DNA from: Actinoallomurus purpureus
GTDB lineage: Bacteria > Actinomycetota > Actinomycetes > Streptosporangiales > Streptosporangiaceae
DNA: 64,000 nt
NCBI RefSeq assembly: GCF_024055795.1
Contig: NZ_JAMXMY010000001.1
Span: 124,001 to 188,000 of the forward strand
Direction: 5' to 3'
This document shows positions 55,269 through 62,442 of this stretch, one piece after another; position 1 is the first letter of the stretch; each line of letters starts with the position of its first letter. The notes beneath the pieces were generated by a model, which saw only the letters and a list, made by a program, of their open reading frames with translations, had not been told where the DNA came from and ran no database searches. Position numbers and translations under genes: made by a program.

Positions 55269-56173
55269 TTGATTCCCGTGAAGCTGATGGAGTTGACAAG
55301 GCGCCGGCCGAAGACGATGAACAGCAGGAGCATCGGCAGCGCGGCGATCAGGGTGGCCGCCATCAGTCCCGCCCAGTCCGGTGCGGTCTGCGGCGAGGAC
55401 TGCCTGAAGACGGCGAGCGCGAGGGTCAGCGGCCGCACGCTGTCGTCGTTGGTGACGAGCAGCGGCCAGAGGTAGTCGTTCCAGGTGGTGATGAAGGTCA
55501 GGAGCGACAGGGTCGCGATCGGCGCGGCGGTCATCGGCAGGATGATCCTGAAGAAGACGCGGACCGGACCGGCGCCGTCGATGAGCGCCGCCTCCTCGAC
55601 CTCGGTGCTGAGGCCCAGCATGAACTGCCGCAGGAAGAAGATGTTGAACGCGGAGAAGAACGCGCCCGGCAGGATCATCCCGGCGAACGTGTTGGTCAGC
55701 CCGAGATTCTTGACGAGCACGAAGTTCGGCAGCAGCAGGAAGATGCCCGGGACCATCAGCGCGGACAGCAGCACTGCGAAGACGACGTTGCGTCCCTTCC
55801 AGCGCAGCCGCGCGAACGCGTACGCCGCGAGCGCCGAGCAGAAGACGACGCAGACGGTCAGCAGCGAGGCGTAGATCACCGAGTTGCGCAGGTAGAGCGC
55901 CGTGTCGAGGGAGGCGCCGGAACCGCCTTGCGTGACCGCCTCGGCAGGGCTTGCGATCCCGAGCGCCCGTTTGAACGCGCCGAGCGTGAACCCCACCGGC
56001 AGCGGCGACGACGGGTCGGTCGGCAGCGCGTGGTTGTTCGACAGCGCCGTCCGCAGGATCCAGTAGAACGGAAATATCGTGAGGACGATGATGGCGGCGA
56101 TGTAGACCCACGCCGCCAGGCGGCCGACGGACCACCGTGTGCGCCGCACCGTACGGGCTGTTGTCACGGGCAT
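55265..56173 (-). CDS. Carbohydrate ABC transporter permease (MalG-type)
   Basis: A 302-residue CUT1 permease with six predicted membrane spans and the EAA loop EVEEAALIDGAGPVRVF. It starts 10 bases after the MalF-type gene and its stop overlaps the GH95 start, so import and fucosidase are translationally coupled. It forms the transmembrane channel with the MalF-type partner. Confidence 0.93.
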   Translation of the reverse strand: MPVTTARTVRRTRWSVGRLAAWVYIAAIIVLTIFPFYWILRTALSNNHALPTDPSSPLPVGFTLGAFKRALGIASPAEAVTQGGSGASLDTALYLRNSVIYASLLTVCVVFCSALAAYAFARLRWKGRNVVFAVLLSALMVPGIFLLLPNFVLVKNLGLTNTFAGMILPGAFFSAFNIFFLRQFMLGLSTEVEEAALIDGAGPVRVFFRIILPMTAAPIATLSLLTFITTWNDYLWPLLVTNDDSVRPLTLALAVFRQSSPQTAPDWAGLMAATLIAALPMLLLFIVFGRRLVNSISFTGIK

Positions 56174-56183
56174 ACCGGCCTCC

Positions 56184-57191
56184 TCAGCTCAGATCCGACT
56201 CATTGGCGCGGGCGATGCGCAGCTGCAGGAATGTGATCGCCATGAGCATCACGAACAGGGCCAGCGACATCGTCGCCGCGTACCCGAAGTCGAGCTCCCC
56301 GAAGGCCTTCCGGTAGATGTACATCTGCAGCACGTTGGAGGCGTTGGCCGGGCCGCCCTGGGTCGTCACCTGGACGAGGTCGAAGACCTGGAAAGAACTG
56401 ATCATCTGCAGGACCACGACCATGACGAGGATCGGGCGCAGCAGCGGTACCGTGAGGCGCCGGAACATCTGCGTCTCGCTGGCGCCGTCCAGCCGGCCGG
56501 CCTCGTAAACCTGTTCGGGAATGGTCTGCAGACCGGCGAAGATGAGCACCGCGTTGTACCCCATCGACTTCCAGATGCTGATCATCGCGATCGAGGGGAT
56601 GGCCCAGCCGCCCGCGCCGAGGAACAGGATCCGGTGGCCGGTCAGCTGGTAGATGACGATGTTGACGATGCCGAGCTGCGGGTCGAGCATCCACGCCCAC
56701 ACGAGCGCCGCCACGACACCGGAGATGAGGAACGGCAGCAGGATCAGGCCCCTGATCACCGTCGATCTGGTGAGGCGGTGGAGGATCACCGCGGTGACCA
56801 GCGAGACGAGGATCCCGAAGACCACCGACAGCAGCACGAAATAGGCGGTCACGCCGAGCGAGTGCCAGAAGGTTCCGTCGGAGACCAGCTCCCGGAAGTT
56901 GGCCAGGCCCACCCACTTCGGCGGCGTGAGGACGTGGAAGTCGGTGAAGCTGAGGTAGACCCCGCGCAGCGTCGGATAGGCGACGAAGACCAGGAAGCCG
57001 ACCAGGGCAGGGAGGATGAACAGCCAGGCCACCGGGGCGTCCCGGCGGCGAGCGGCGGCCGGTCCCGCCCGTCGGCCGGCCCCGCGCCCGCCTGGTCGGC
57101 GTCGCGGGGCGCCGAGGCCACCGGCGGTGCCGGTACCCGTGGCGAGCAGCTTCGCCGGCGCGTGCGCGTCCTGCTCTGGAATCGCCGCCAT
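56184..57191 (-). CDS. Carbohydrate ABC transporter permease (MalF-type)
   Basis: A 335-residue CUT1 permease with an unusually long Arg/Gly/Ala-rich cytoplasmic N-terminus (about 50 residues) before the first membrane segment AWLFILPALVGFLVFVAYP. The EAA loop reads QVYEAGRLDGASETQMF. It is the first gene of the GH95/GH36 operon, with GAAAGGAG 5 bases upstream of its ATG. Its promoter must lie in the 341-base divergent gap to 57532. Confidence 0.93.
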   Translation of the reverse strand: MAAIPEQDAHAPAKLLATGTGTAGGLGAPRRRPGGRGAGRRAGPAAARRRDAPVAWLFILPALVGFLVFVAYPTLRGVYLSFTDFHVLTPPKWVGLANFRELVSDGTFWHSLGVTAYFVLLSVVFGILVSLVTAVILHRLTRSTVIRGLILLPFLISGVVAALVWAWMLDPQLGIVNIVIYQLTGHRILFLGAGGWAIPSIAMISIWKSMGYNAVLIFAGLQTIPEQVYEAGRLDGASETQMFRRLTVPLLRPILVMVVVLQMISSFQVFDLVQVTTQGGPANASNVLQMYIYRKAFGELDFGYAATMSLALFVMLMAITFLQLRIARANESDLS

Positions 57192-57532
57192 CGCGCTCTC
57201 CTTTCGCGTGAACGTGTCGATGAATGAGGGGGCCGAACGGCCCGGCGCAGCCGGAGAAGGGGCGCACCCGACCTTTGGGCATGCGCGAGCTGAGGCTCAG
57301 GACGGAAATTCGTAAAACGGCGGATTTGCTCGAAGACGGCGACGACGTGGGCCTGGGTCGCTCACGCCACGGCCATCGGGGATGCCCCCGGTCGGGGTGC
57401 TGGGTAGGAGCAGATTAGAAGTCGTTTGCTTCCAGTGTCAACATATTGTTTCCAGCAGATGGCGCTACTGGGGCGATCGCATTACAAGATGAACCCACCC
57501 GTTAGCTTCCGCTGGAAGGCTATGATCGACGG
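57192..57532. promoter_or_regulatory. Divergent control region of the GH95/GH36 operon
   Basis: A gap of 341 bases without a gene. The part 57410-57500 is AT-rich and holds two similar direct blocks, TTTGCTTCCAG and TTGTTTCCAGC. At 57506-57518 the palindrome CTTCCGCTGGAAG lies about 15 bases before the ROK remnant. These TTCCAG/GGAAG elements are plausible sites of a ROK-type repressor. Confidence 0.45.
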
Positions 57533-57814
57533 GTGGAGCTTCCGAACCAGGCCCCGGCCGCCACGCTGGTCTTCCGGACCCTGCTCGCCCACGGTCCCCT
57601 TACGCGGGCCGAGATCGGTCGCCGTACGGGCCTGTCCTCCGGTGCTGTCACCAAGGCCGCGACGCCGTCGCCGCCGGTGGACGATCTGATCCGCTATGGA
57701 ATCGTGTTGTTCGAGGCATTGGTGGACATGGCATCGGGTACGCCGAGCAAGTCCGAGGCGCTCGGATTCGGCACCGAGGAGATCGTGCCGTGGCGGATGG
57801 GAGCCGTAGTTTGA
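57533..57814 (+). pseudogene. Chimeric remnant: ROK regulator N-terminus joined to UxaA-family dehydratase C-terminus
   Basis: A 93-residue frame from GTG 57533. Residues 1-45 are a ROK winged HTH (TLVFRTLLAHGPLTRAEIGRRTGLSSGAVTKA). From about residue 48 it becomes DDLIRYGIVLFEALVDMASG, then TPSKSEALGFG and EEIVPWRMGAVV, the C-terminal tail of UxaA/altronate-dehydratase-type enzymes. The rest of both proteins is missing. An in-frame deletion between about 57655 and 57675 best explains it. The stop overlaps the next gene's TTG. It may still express a bare HTH domain, but neither parental activity can survive. Confidence 0.7.
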
Positions 57815-58698
57815 CATCAGTGTTCTGGAATGGCCGGGCGACGCTGGGTGAGGGCCCGCTGTGGGACTCGCGGATCGACACCCTGTACTGGGTGGACATC
57901 GTCGCCGGAATCGTTTTCGCCCAGGCCTCCGGCGCCGACCGGCCGACGCGGATCGAGGTCGAGGCACAGGTCGGCTGCCTCGGTCTCACCGACGATCCAC
58001 AGGTTCTCGTCGCCGGTATGCGCACCGGCTGGCACCTGCTCGACGTCCGCACGGGCGACCGGACCTTCCTTGCCGACCCTGAGGCGGATCGCCCGGCCTG
58101 CCGTTTCAACGACGGATCGGTCGACCCGGCGGGACGGTTCTGGACCGGTTCGCTGGAGGACGGTGAGACCCGCGCTGTGGGCCGGCTCTACCGGCTGGAC
58201 GGCAGCGGCGCGTACACCGTGGTCGACCAGGGCTTCTACTGCTCCAACGGCATCGACTGGTCGCCGGACGGGCGCTGGATGTACTTCGTGGACTCCCGCG
58301 CCGACGTGATCTACCGGTACGCCTTCGACGTCGAGTCCGGGGCGGCCGCGGGCCGTCAGGCCTTCGCCGATACGTCGTCGATCTCGGGCATTCCCGATGG
58401 GCTGCGGGTGGATGCGAAGGGTGACGTGTGGTGCGCCTTCTGGGACGGCGCCCACGTGACCCGCTTCACCCCTGACGGCACCGTGGCCGAGCAGGTGCCA
58501 GTGCCGGTCCTGCGCCCGACGAGCGTCGTCTTCGGCGGGCCCGACCTTCGCACGATGTACATCACCTCGGCGTCGATCGGGCTCAGCGAGGTCCAGTTGG
58601 CCGAGTGGCCGCTGTCGGGGTCGGTGCTGCAGCGCGTCGCCGACACCCCGGGACGGCCGTCGGCCCTTTTTCGCTCAGCACGAGAGGTCACAGCATGA
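57811..58698 (+). CDS. SMP-30/gluconolactonase-family lactonase
   Basis: A 295-residue six-bladed beta-propeller lactonase. Metal ligands are visible as Glu in LGEGPLWD, Asn in CRFNDGSVDPAGRFWTG, Asn in CSNGIDWSPDG and Asp in GIPDGLRVD. These enzymes open aldono-lactones. The TTG at 57811 overlaps the preceding stop (TTGA) and has GGGAG 6 bases upstream; the GTG at 57790 would overlap more deeply. The stop overlaps the SDR start (ATGA). Together with the UxaA remnant and SDR it looks like part of an aldose-oxidation operon that lost its dehydratase. Confidence 0.88.
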   Translation: MTSVFWNGRATLGEGPLWDSRIDTLYWVDIVAGIVFAQASGADRPTRIEVEAQVGCLGLTDDPQVLVAGMRTGWHLLDVRTGDRTFLADPEADRPACRFNDGSVDPAGRFWTGSLEDGETRAVGRLYRLDGSGAYTVVDQGFYCSNGIDWSPDGRWMYFVDSRADVIYRYAFDVESGAAAGRQAFADTSSISGIPDGLRVDAKGDVWCAFWDGAHVTRFTPDGTVAEQVPVPVLRPTSVVFGGPDLRTMYITSASIGLSEVQLAEWPLSGSVLQRVADTPGRPSALFRSAREVTA

Positions 58699-59456
58699 GA
58701 TTCAGCGGGAAGGTCGCCGTGGTCACCGGCGCCGACTCCGGCATCGGCCGGGCGACGGCGATCCGGCTGCTGGAGGAAGGGGCCGCGGTCGTCGCCGTCG
58801 ACCTGAAGCACGTCCAGCCGTGGCCGGACCAGCCCGAGGGGCGTTTGCACCTGGTCGACCTGGATGTCGCCGACCCGGATGCGGGACAGCGGCTGGAGGC
58901 ATACCTGCGGGAGGAGTTCCAACGGGTCGACGTGCTGGCCAACGTCGCCGGAATTCTGCACATCGCGCCGTTTCTCAAGGTCACCCGGGCTGACTGGGAT
59001 CGCGTCGTCGCGGTGAACCTGACCGGCGCGTTCTTCCTGAGTCAGGCCGCCGCCCGCATCATGGTGGACAACGGTACGCCGGGCCGCATCGTCAACGTCT
59101 CGTCGGTCCACGCCGTGGTATCCGAGCCGAATGCGGCGCCCTACACGGCGACCAAGGGCGGGCTCGAGGCGATGACCCGCACGATGGCCTCAGAACTGGC
59201 CCCCTACGGCGTCACCGTGAACTGCGTACGCCCAGGTGCCACTCGGACCAAGATGAGCGAACCCATCTACACGCCGGAGATCGTCCGCTCGTTGCTGGCG
59301 AAGATCCCGCTGCGGGAGATCGCGCCGCCGGAGTGGGTGGCGTCGGCCATCTGCTACCTCGCGTCCGAGGAGGCACGCTACACCACCGGTGCCTGCCTCG
59401 ACGTCGACGGCGGATACGCCATGGACGGCTCGCTGCCCGGCACGGCGTACTCATGA
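58695..59456 (+). CDS. SDR-family sugar dehydrogenase (L-fucose/glucose 1-dehydrogenase-like)
   Basis: A 253-residue classical SDR: TGADSGIG cofactor loop, NVAG, and the catalytic S-Y-K in NVSSV and YTATKGG. The C-terminal YTTGACLDVDGGY is standard. It is coupled to the SMP-30 lactonase by an ATGA overlap with GAGAGG upstream. The pairing suggests it oxidises an aldose to the lactone opened by its neighbour. Substrate is not fixed by the sequence; fucose, galactose or arabinose are all plausible. Confidence 0.87.
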   Translation: MRFSGKVAVVTGADSGIGRATAIRLLEEGAAVVAVDLKHVQPWPDQPEGRLHLVDLDVADPDAGQRLEAYLREEFQRVDVLANVAGILHIAPFLKVTRADWDRVVAVNLTGAFFLSQAAARIMVDNGTPGRIVNVSSVHAVVSEPNAAPYTATKGGLEAMTRTMASELAPYGVTVNCVRPGATRTKMSEPIYTPEIVRSLLAKIPLREIAPPEWVASAICYLASEEARYTTGACLDVDGGYAMDGSLPGTAYS

Positions 59457-59459
59457 ACC

Positions 59460-59507
59460 ACCGTCGCCGTGGTGACCGGCGCCGCCTTCGGCATCGGCGT
59501 CATCAAC
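59460..59507 (+). pseudogene. SDR N-terminal scrap
   Basis: Immediately after the SDR stop the bases encode TVAVVTGAAFGIGVI, a recognisable SDR cofactor-loop (TGxxxGIG) segment. It has no start codon and no continuation. It appears to be the remnant of a further SDR gene lost by deletion. Confidence 0.4.
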
Positions 59508-59604
59508 CGCCTCGCACCGCGGACCACCAGCACGGAAGGGCCGGCCATCCGCACCATTGACTCTCCCGCCCCCCGCCGGGAAGTCACGGCGTCGATGAGG
59601 GAGT

Positions 59605-59636
59605 TAGACAAGCAACTTGGCAAAGTTGCTTGTCTA
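59605..59636. promoter_or_regulatory. MarR operator: 14-bp inverted repeat
   Basis: The left arm TAGACAAGCAACTT (59605-59618) and right arm AAGTTGCTTGTCTA (59623-59636) are exact complements around the spacer GGCA. The element ends 17 bases before the MarR ATG. A long palindrome at this place is a typical autorepressor site, controlling the marR-exporter operon. Confidence 0.8.
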
Positions 59637-59653
59637 TCTGTAACGTGAGGCCC

Positions 59654-60121
59654 ATGGAGGGAAATTTCGGGTCAAAGCGGTCAGTGGCGACGGCGCAGCG
59701 TCTCGACTTCGCGATCAGGCGCCTGCGGGGACGCCTGCGTACCGAGTCGGGGATGTACTCCATCGGGCTGACCATCACCCAGCTCTCGGTGCTGCGCAGC
59801 GTGGTGGACAAGGGCCCGATCACCGCGGCCCGTCTCGCCACGCTGGAACACGTCAGCCCGCAGTCCATCGCGCAGAGCCTGGCGGTCCTCAAGGCTGCCA
59901 GGCTGGTCCGCGGCGAGCCGGACCCGCAGGACCGCCGCAAGACTCTGATCAGCGCCGATTCATCCGCTGCCGAGCTCATCACCTCGCTGCTGGCCGGCCG
60001 CGAGTCCTTCCTGGCGCGAGCCATCGACCACGTCGTCGCCCCCGAGGAGCGCAAGGACTTGGAGAAGGCCATCGAACTGCTGGAACGTCTCGCCGCGGTG
60101 GATCTGAGCGGCGGAGTATGA
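59654..60121 (+). CDS. MarR-family transcriptional repressor
   Basis: A 155-residue MarR protein with winged HTH (ITAARLATLEHVSPQSIAQSLAVLKAARLVRGEPDPQDRRK) and flanking dimerisation helices. The ATG at 59654 follows GTGAGG at a 3-base gap; the TTG at 59630 would sit inside the operator palindrome and is less likely. Its stop overlaps the MFS start (ATGA). It probably represses the operon until a phenolic or other toxic ligand, perhaps the MFS substrate, binds. Confidence 0.92.
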   Translation: MEGNFGSKRSVATAQRLDFAIRRLRGRLRTESGMYSIGLTITQLSVLRSVVDKGPITAARLATLEHVSPQSIAQSLAVLKAARLVRGEPDPQDRRKTLISADSSAAELITSLLAGRESFLARAIDHVVAPEERKDLEKAIELLERLAAVDLSGGV

Positions 60122-62187
60122 ACACCGACCTCGCTCAGGCGGACTCGCCGGCGCGCGACAGCAAACGCAATCCCTTCGCCTGGACGTTCACCGCGCCGCT
60201 GTACGTGGGCTCCAGCCTCAACCCGATCAACAGCTCCATCATCGCGACCGCGCTGGTGCCCATCGCCACCGGCCTGCACGTCTCGGTGGGGAGCACCTCC
60301 GTGCTGGTCACCTCGCTGTACCTGACCAGCGCCATCGCGCAGCCCACGGCGGGCAAGCTGGCGGAGGTGCTGGGCCCGCGCCGGGTCTTCCTCGGCGGCA
60401 TCCTCCTGGTGCTGCTCGGCGGCCTGGTCGGCGGCTTCGGGCAGAACCTGGCGATGCTGACCGTTGCCCGCGTGCTCGTCGGCGTCGGCACCTCGGCCGG
60501 GTTCCCGTCGGCGATGGTGCTGATCCGGCGCCGCGCGGTGGACGCCGGGCTGAAGTCGCCGCCGGGCGGCGTGCTCGGTGGCATCGCGGTCACCGGCATG
60601 GCCACAGTGGCCATCGGCCCGCCGATCGGTGGCCTGCTGGTTGGCACCGCGGGCTGGCGCTGGGCCTTCCTCATCAACATTCCGGTCACCGCGCTCGCGA
60701 TGGCGATGGCCGTGCGTTGGGTGCCGAGGGACCCGGTGCGCGAGGGCGGACCGCGTGGCTTCCGCGAGGTCGCCGACCGGATCGACCTGCCCGGGATCCT
60801 CGGCTTCGCCGCGGCGATGACCTCGCTGATCATCTTCCTGATGAGCCTGCCGCACGCCGACTGGTACGCGCTCGCCGCCTTCGTGGTGGTCGCCGTGCCG
60901 ACGGTGTGGTGGGAACTGCGTACGACCGGGCCGTTCTTCGACCTCCGCGGGCTCGCCGCCAACGGCGCCCTCGGCCGGACCTACCTGCGGCAGGCGTTCA
61001 CCCTGCTCGGCATCTACACCGTGATGTACGGGATGACCCAGTGGATGGAGGCGGCACGCGGGATCTCCGCCCAGGATGCCGGACTGCTGCTGCTGCCGAT
61101 GGGCGCGGTCTCCGCGCTGCTGTCACGCCCGCTCGCCAGCCGCAACCTGGTGCGCGGCCCGCTGATCGCCTCGGCGGCGACCATGCTGGCCGGGTCCATC
61201 GGCATCGTGCTGCTCACCTCGCACAGCCCGGTGGTCGCGATCGTACTGGTGTCACTGATCTTCGGCGTCACCTCCGCCGTCACCACGGTCGGCAATCAGA
61301 CCGCCCTCTACCTCTCGGCGTCGCCGGAGCAGATCGGCACCGCCTCCGGATTGTTCCGGACCTTCGGGTACCTCGGAACCATCGTCTCGGCCGTCGCCAC
61401 CAGCATCGTCTTCCGCGACGGGGTCAAAGACCACGGCCTGCACACCCTCGGCGTCGTGCTGGTCGCTGCGGGGGTCGTGGTCCTGCTGCTGACGGTCCTG
61501 GACCGCCGGCTGATGGGCCGCCCCGACAGGAACCAGCACACCGTCACCGAGAAGAACGCAACCAGGAACACCAGCAAAGGAGAACAGCGCGTGAGCACCA
61601 CTGCGGCCCCGACGATCGATCCCAAGCGGACCGCCCTGCTGGCGATGGACTTCCAGAACGGGATCGTCGCCCACGTCCCCGACCCCGAGGCGCTGATCGA
61701 GCGGGTCAACGGCGCCATCACCAAGGTCCGCGCCGCCGGCTGCACCATCGGGTATGTCCGCGTCGCCTTCACCGAGGACGACTGGGCAGCCGTCCCGGAG
61801 ACCAACAAGACCTTCGCGGCGGCCGCCGCGGCCAAGATGCTGCACCACGAGGACACCACCACCCAGATCAACGAGCGGATCACCCCCCAGGAGGGCGACA
61901 TCGTGGTGCGCAAGGTCCGCTTCGGCGGGATCTCCACCACCGATCTCGACCAGCAACTACGCGACCGCGGCATCGACACCCTGGTGCTCTCCGGCATCAG
62001 CACCAGCGGCGTCGTCCTCTCCACCCTCATCGACGCCGCCGACCGCGACTATCGCGTCTACGTCCTGTCAGACGGCGTCGCCGACCCCGACACCGAAGCC
62101 CACGAGGTGCTGATGAACAACGTGTTTCCGTCCCGGGCCCACGTCATCGACACCACCCAGCTTCACGAACTGCTGCGGTCCGCCTGA
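60118..62187 (+). CDS. MFS multidrug exporter fused in frame to an isochorismatase-like hydrolase
   Basis: A 689-residue frame with no stop between two domains. Residues about 20-475 are an MFS exporter of the EmrB/QacA (DHA2) type, with GPRRVFLGG in loop 2-3 and RVLVGVGTSAGFPSAMVLIRRR. Residues 492-689 are an isochorismatase-fold hydrolase. A polar linker (DRNQHTVTEKNATRNTSKGEQR) joins them. AAAGGAG 8 bases before an in-frame GTG (61591) inside the linker shows that the second domain was, or still is, translated on its own. Normally these are separate genes; here the MFS stop codon is missing. Confidence 0.85.
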   Translation: MNTDLAQADSPARDSKRNPFAWTFTAPLYVGSSLNPINSSIIATALVPIATGLHVSVGSTSVLVTSLYLTSAIAQPTAGKLAEVLGPRRVFLGGILLVLLGGLVGGFGQNLAMLTVARVLVGVGTSAGFPSAMVLIRRRAVDAGLKSPPGGVLGGIAVTGMATVAIGPPIGGLLVGTAGWRWAFLINIPVTALAMAMAVRWVPRDPVREGGPRGFREVADRIDLPGILGFAAAMTSLIIFLMSLPHADWYALAAFVVVAVPTVWWELRTTGPFFDLRGLAANGALGRTYLRQAFTLLGIYTVMYGMTQWMEAARGISAQDAGLLLLPMGAVSALLSRPLASRNLVRGPLIASAATMLAGSIGIVLLTSHSPVVAIVLVSLIFGVTSAVTTVGNQTALYLSASPEQIGTASGLFRTFGYLGTIVSAVATSIVFRDGVKDHGLHTLGVVLVAAGVVVLLLTVLDRRLMGRPDRNQHTVTEKNATRNTSKGEQRVSTTAAPTIDPKRTALLAMDFQNGIVAHVPDPEALIERVNGAITKVRAAGCTIGYVRVAFTEDDWAAVPETNKTFAAAAAAKMLHHEDTTTQINERITPQEGDIVVRKVRFGGISTTDLDQQLRDRGIDTLVLSGISTSGVVLSTLIDAADRDYRVYVLSDGVADPDTEAHEVLMNNVFPSRAHVIDTTQLHELLRSA
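61591..62187 (+). CDS. Isochorismatase-like hydrolase, probable internal translation product
   Basis: From GTG 61591 a 198-residue product would be made, led by AAAGGAG with an 8-base gap. The family residues D20 (LLAMDFQNG) and K108 (VVRKVRFGG) are present. The usual Cys position is Gly (G140, in GISTSGVVLST), as in true isochorismatases (PhzD/EntB) rather than cysteine amidohydrolases. The substrate could be a vinyl ether or other small compound linked to the exporter's cargo. It may be produced both free and as the C-terminal half of the fusion. Confidence 0.6.
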   Translation: MSTTAAPTIDPKRTALLAMDFQNGIVAHVPDPEALIERVNGAITKVRAAGCTIGYVRVAFTEDDWAAVPETNKTFAAAAAAKMLHHEDTTTQINERITPQEGDIVVRKVRFGGISTTDLDQQLRDRGIDTLVLSGISTSGVVLSTLIDAADRDYRVYVLSDGVADPDTEAHEVLMNNVFPSRAHVIDTTQLHELLRSA

Positions 62188-62209
62188 CGCAGCCTCTGCC
62201 TGACGCAGC
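62182..62209 (+). repeat. Short direct repeat at the fusion gene's stop
   Basis: GCCTGACGCAGC occurs at 62182-62193 and again at 62198-62209. The first copy carries the TGA stop. It is probably a small slippage duplication. Confidence 0.5.
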
Positions 62210-62327
62210 GCCTGCGTGACGGTGCTGCTGCGCCAGGAGGACTGGATCGGGTCTTCTCACGCGGCCGTGGGCCCGCAGCGCGCGTCCGCTCGGCGGAGCG
62301 GCGGCTCCCGGAGCACCCGAACCCTGT

Positions 62328-62369
62328 GCCGGGCCGGGATACGACCCCGACGACGTATCCCGGCCCGGC
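62328..62369. terminator. Strong bidirectional terminator
   Basis: GCCGGGCCGGGATACG and CGTATCCCGGCCCGGC are exact 16-bp complements around a 10-base loop. It lies between the convergent MFS-hydrolase and alpha/beta hydrolase genes and probably terminates both. Confidence 0.8.
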
Positions 62370-62442
62370 GCTCTCCCACGCGTCGCGTCGCACACATCGA
62401 ACCGATCATCGGGCCAGGCGACCTGATCAGGATCGGGAGTCC

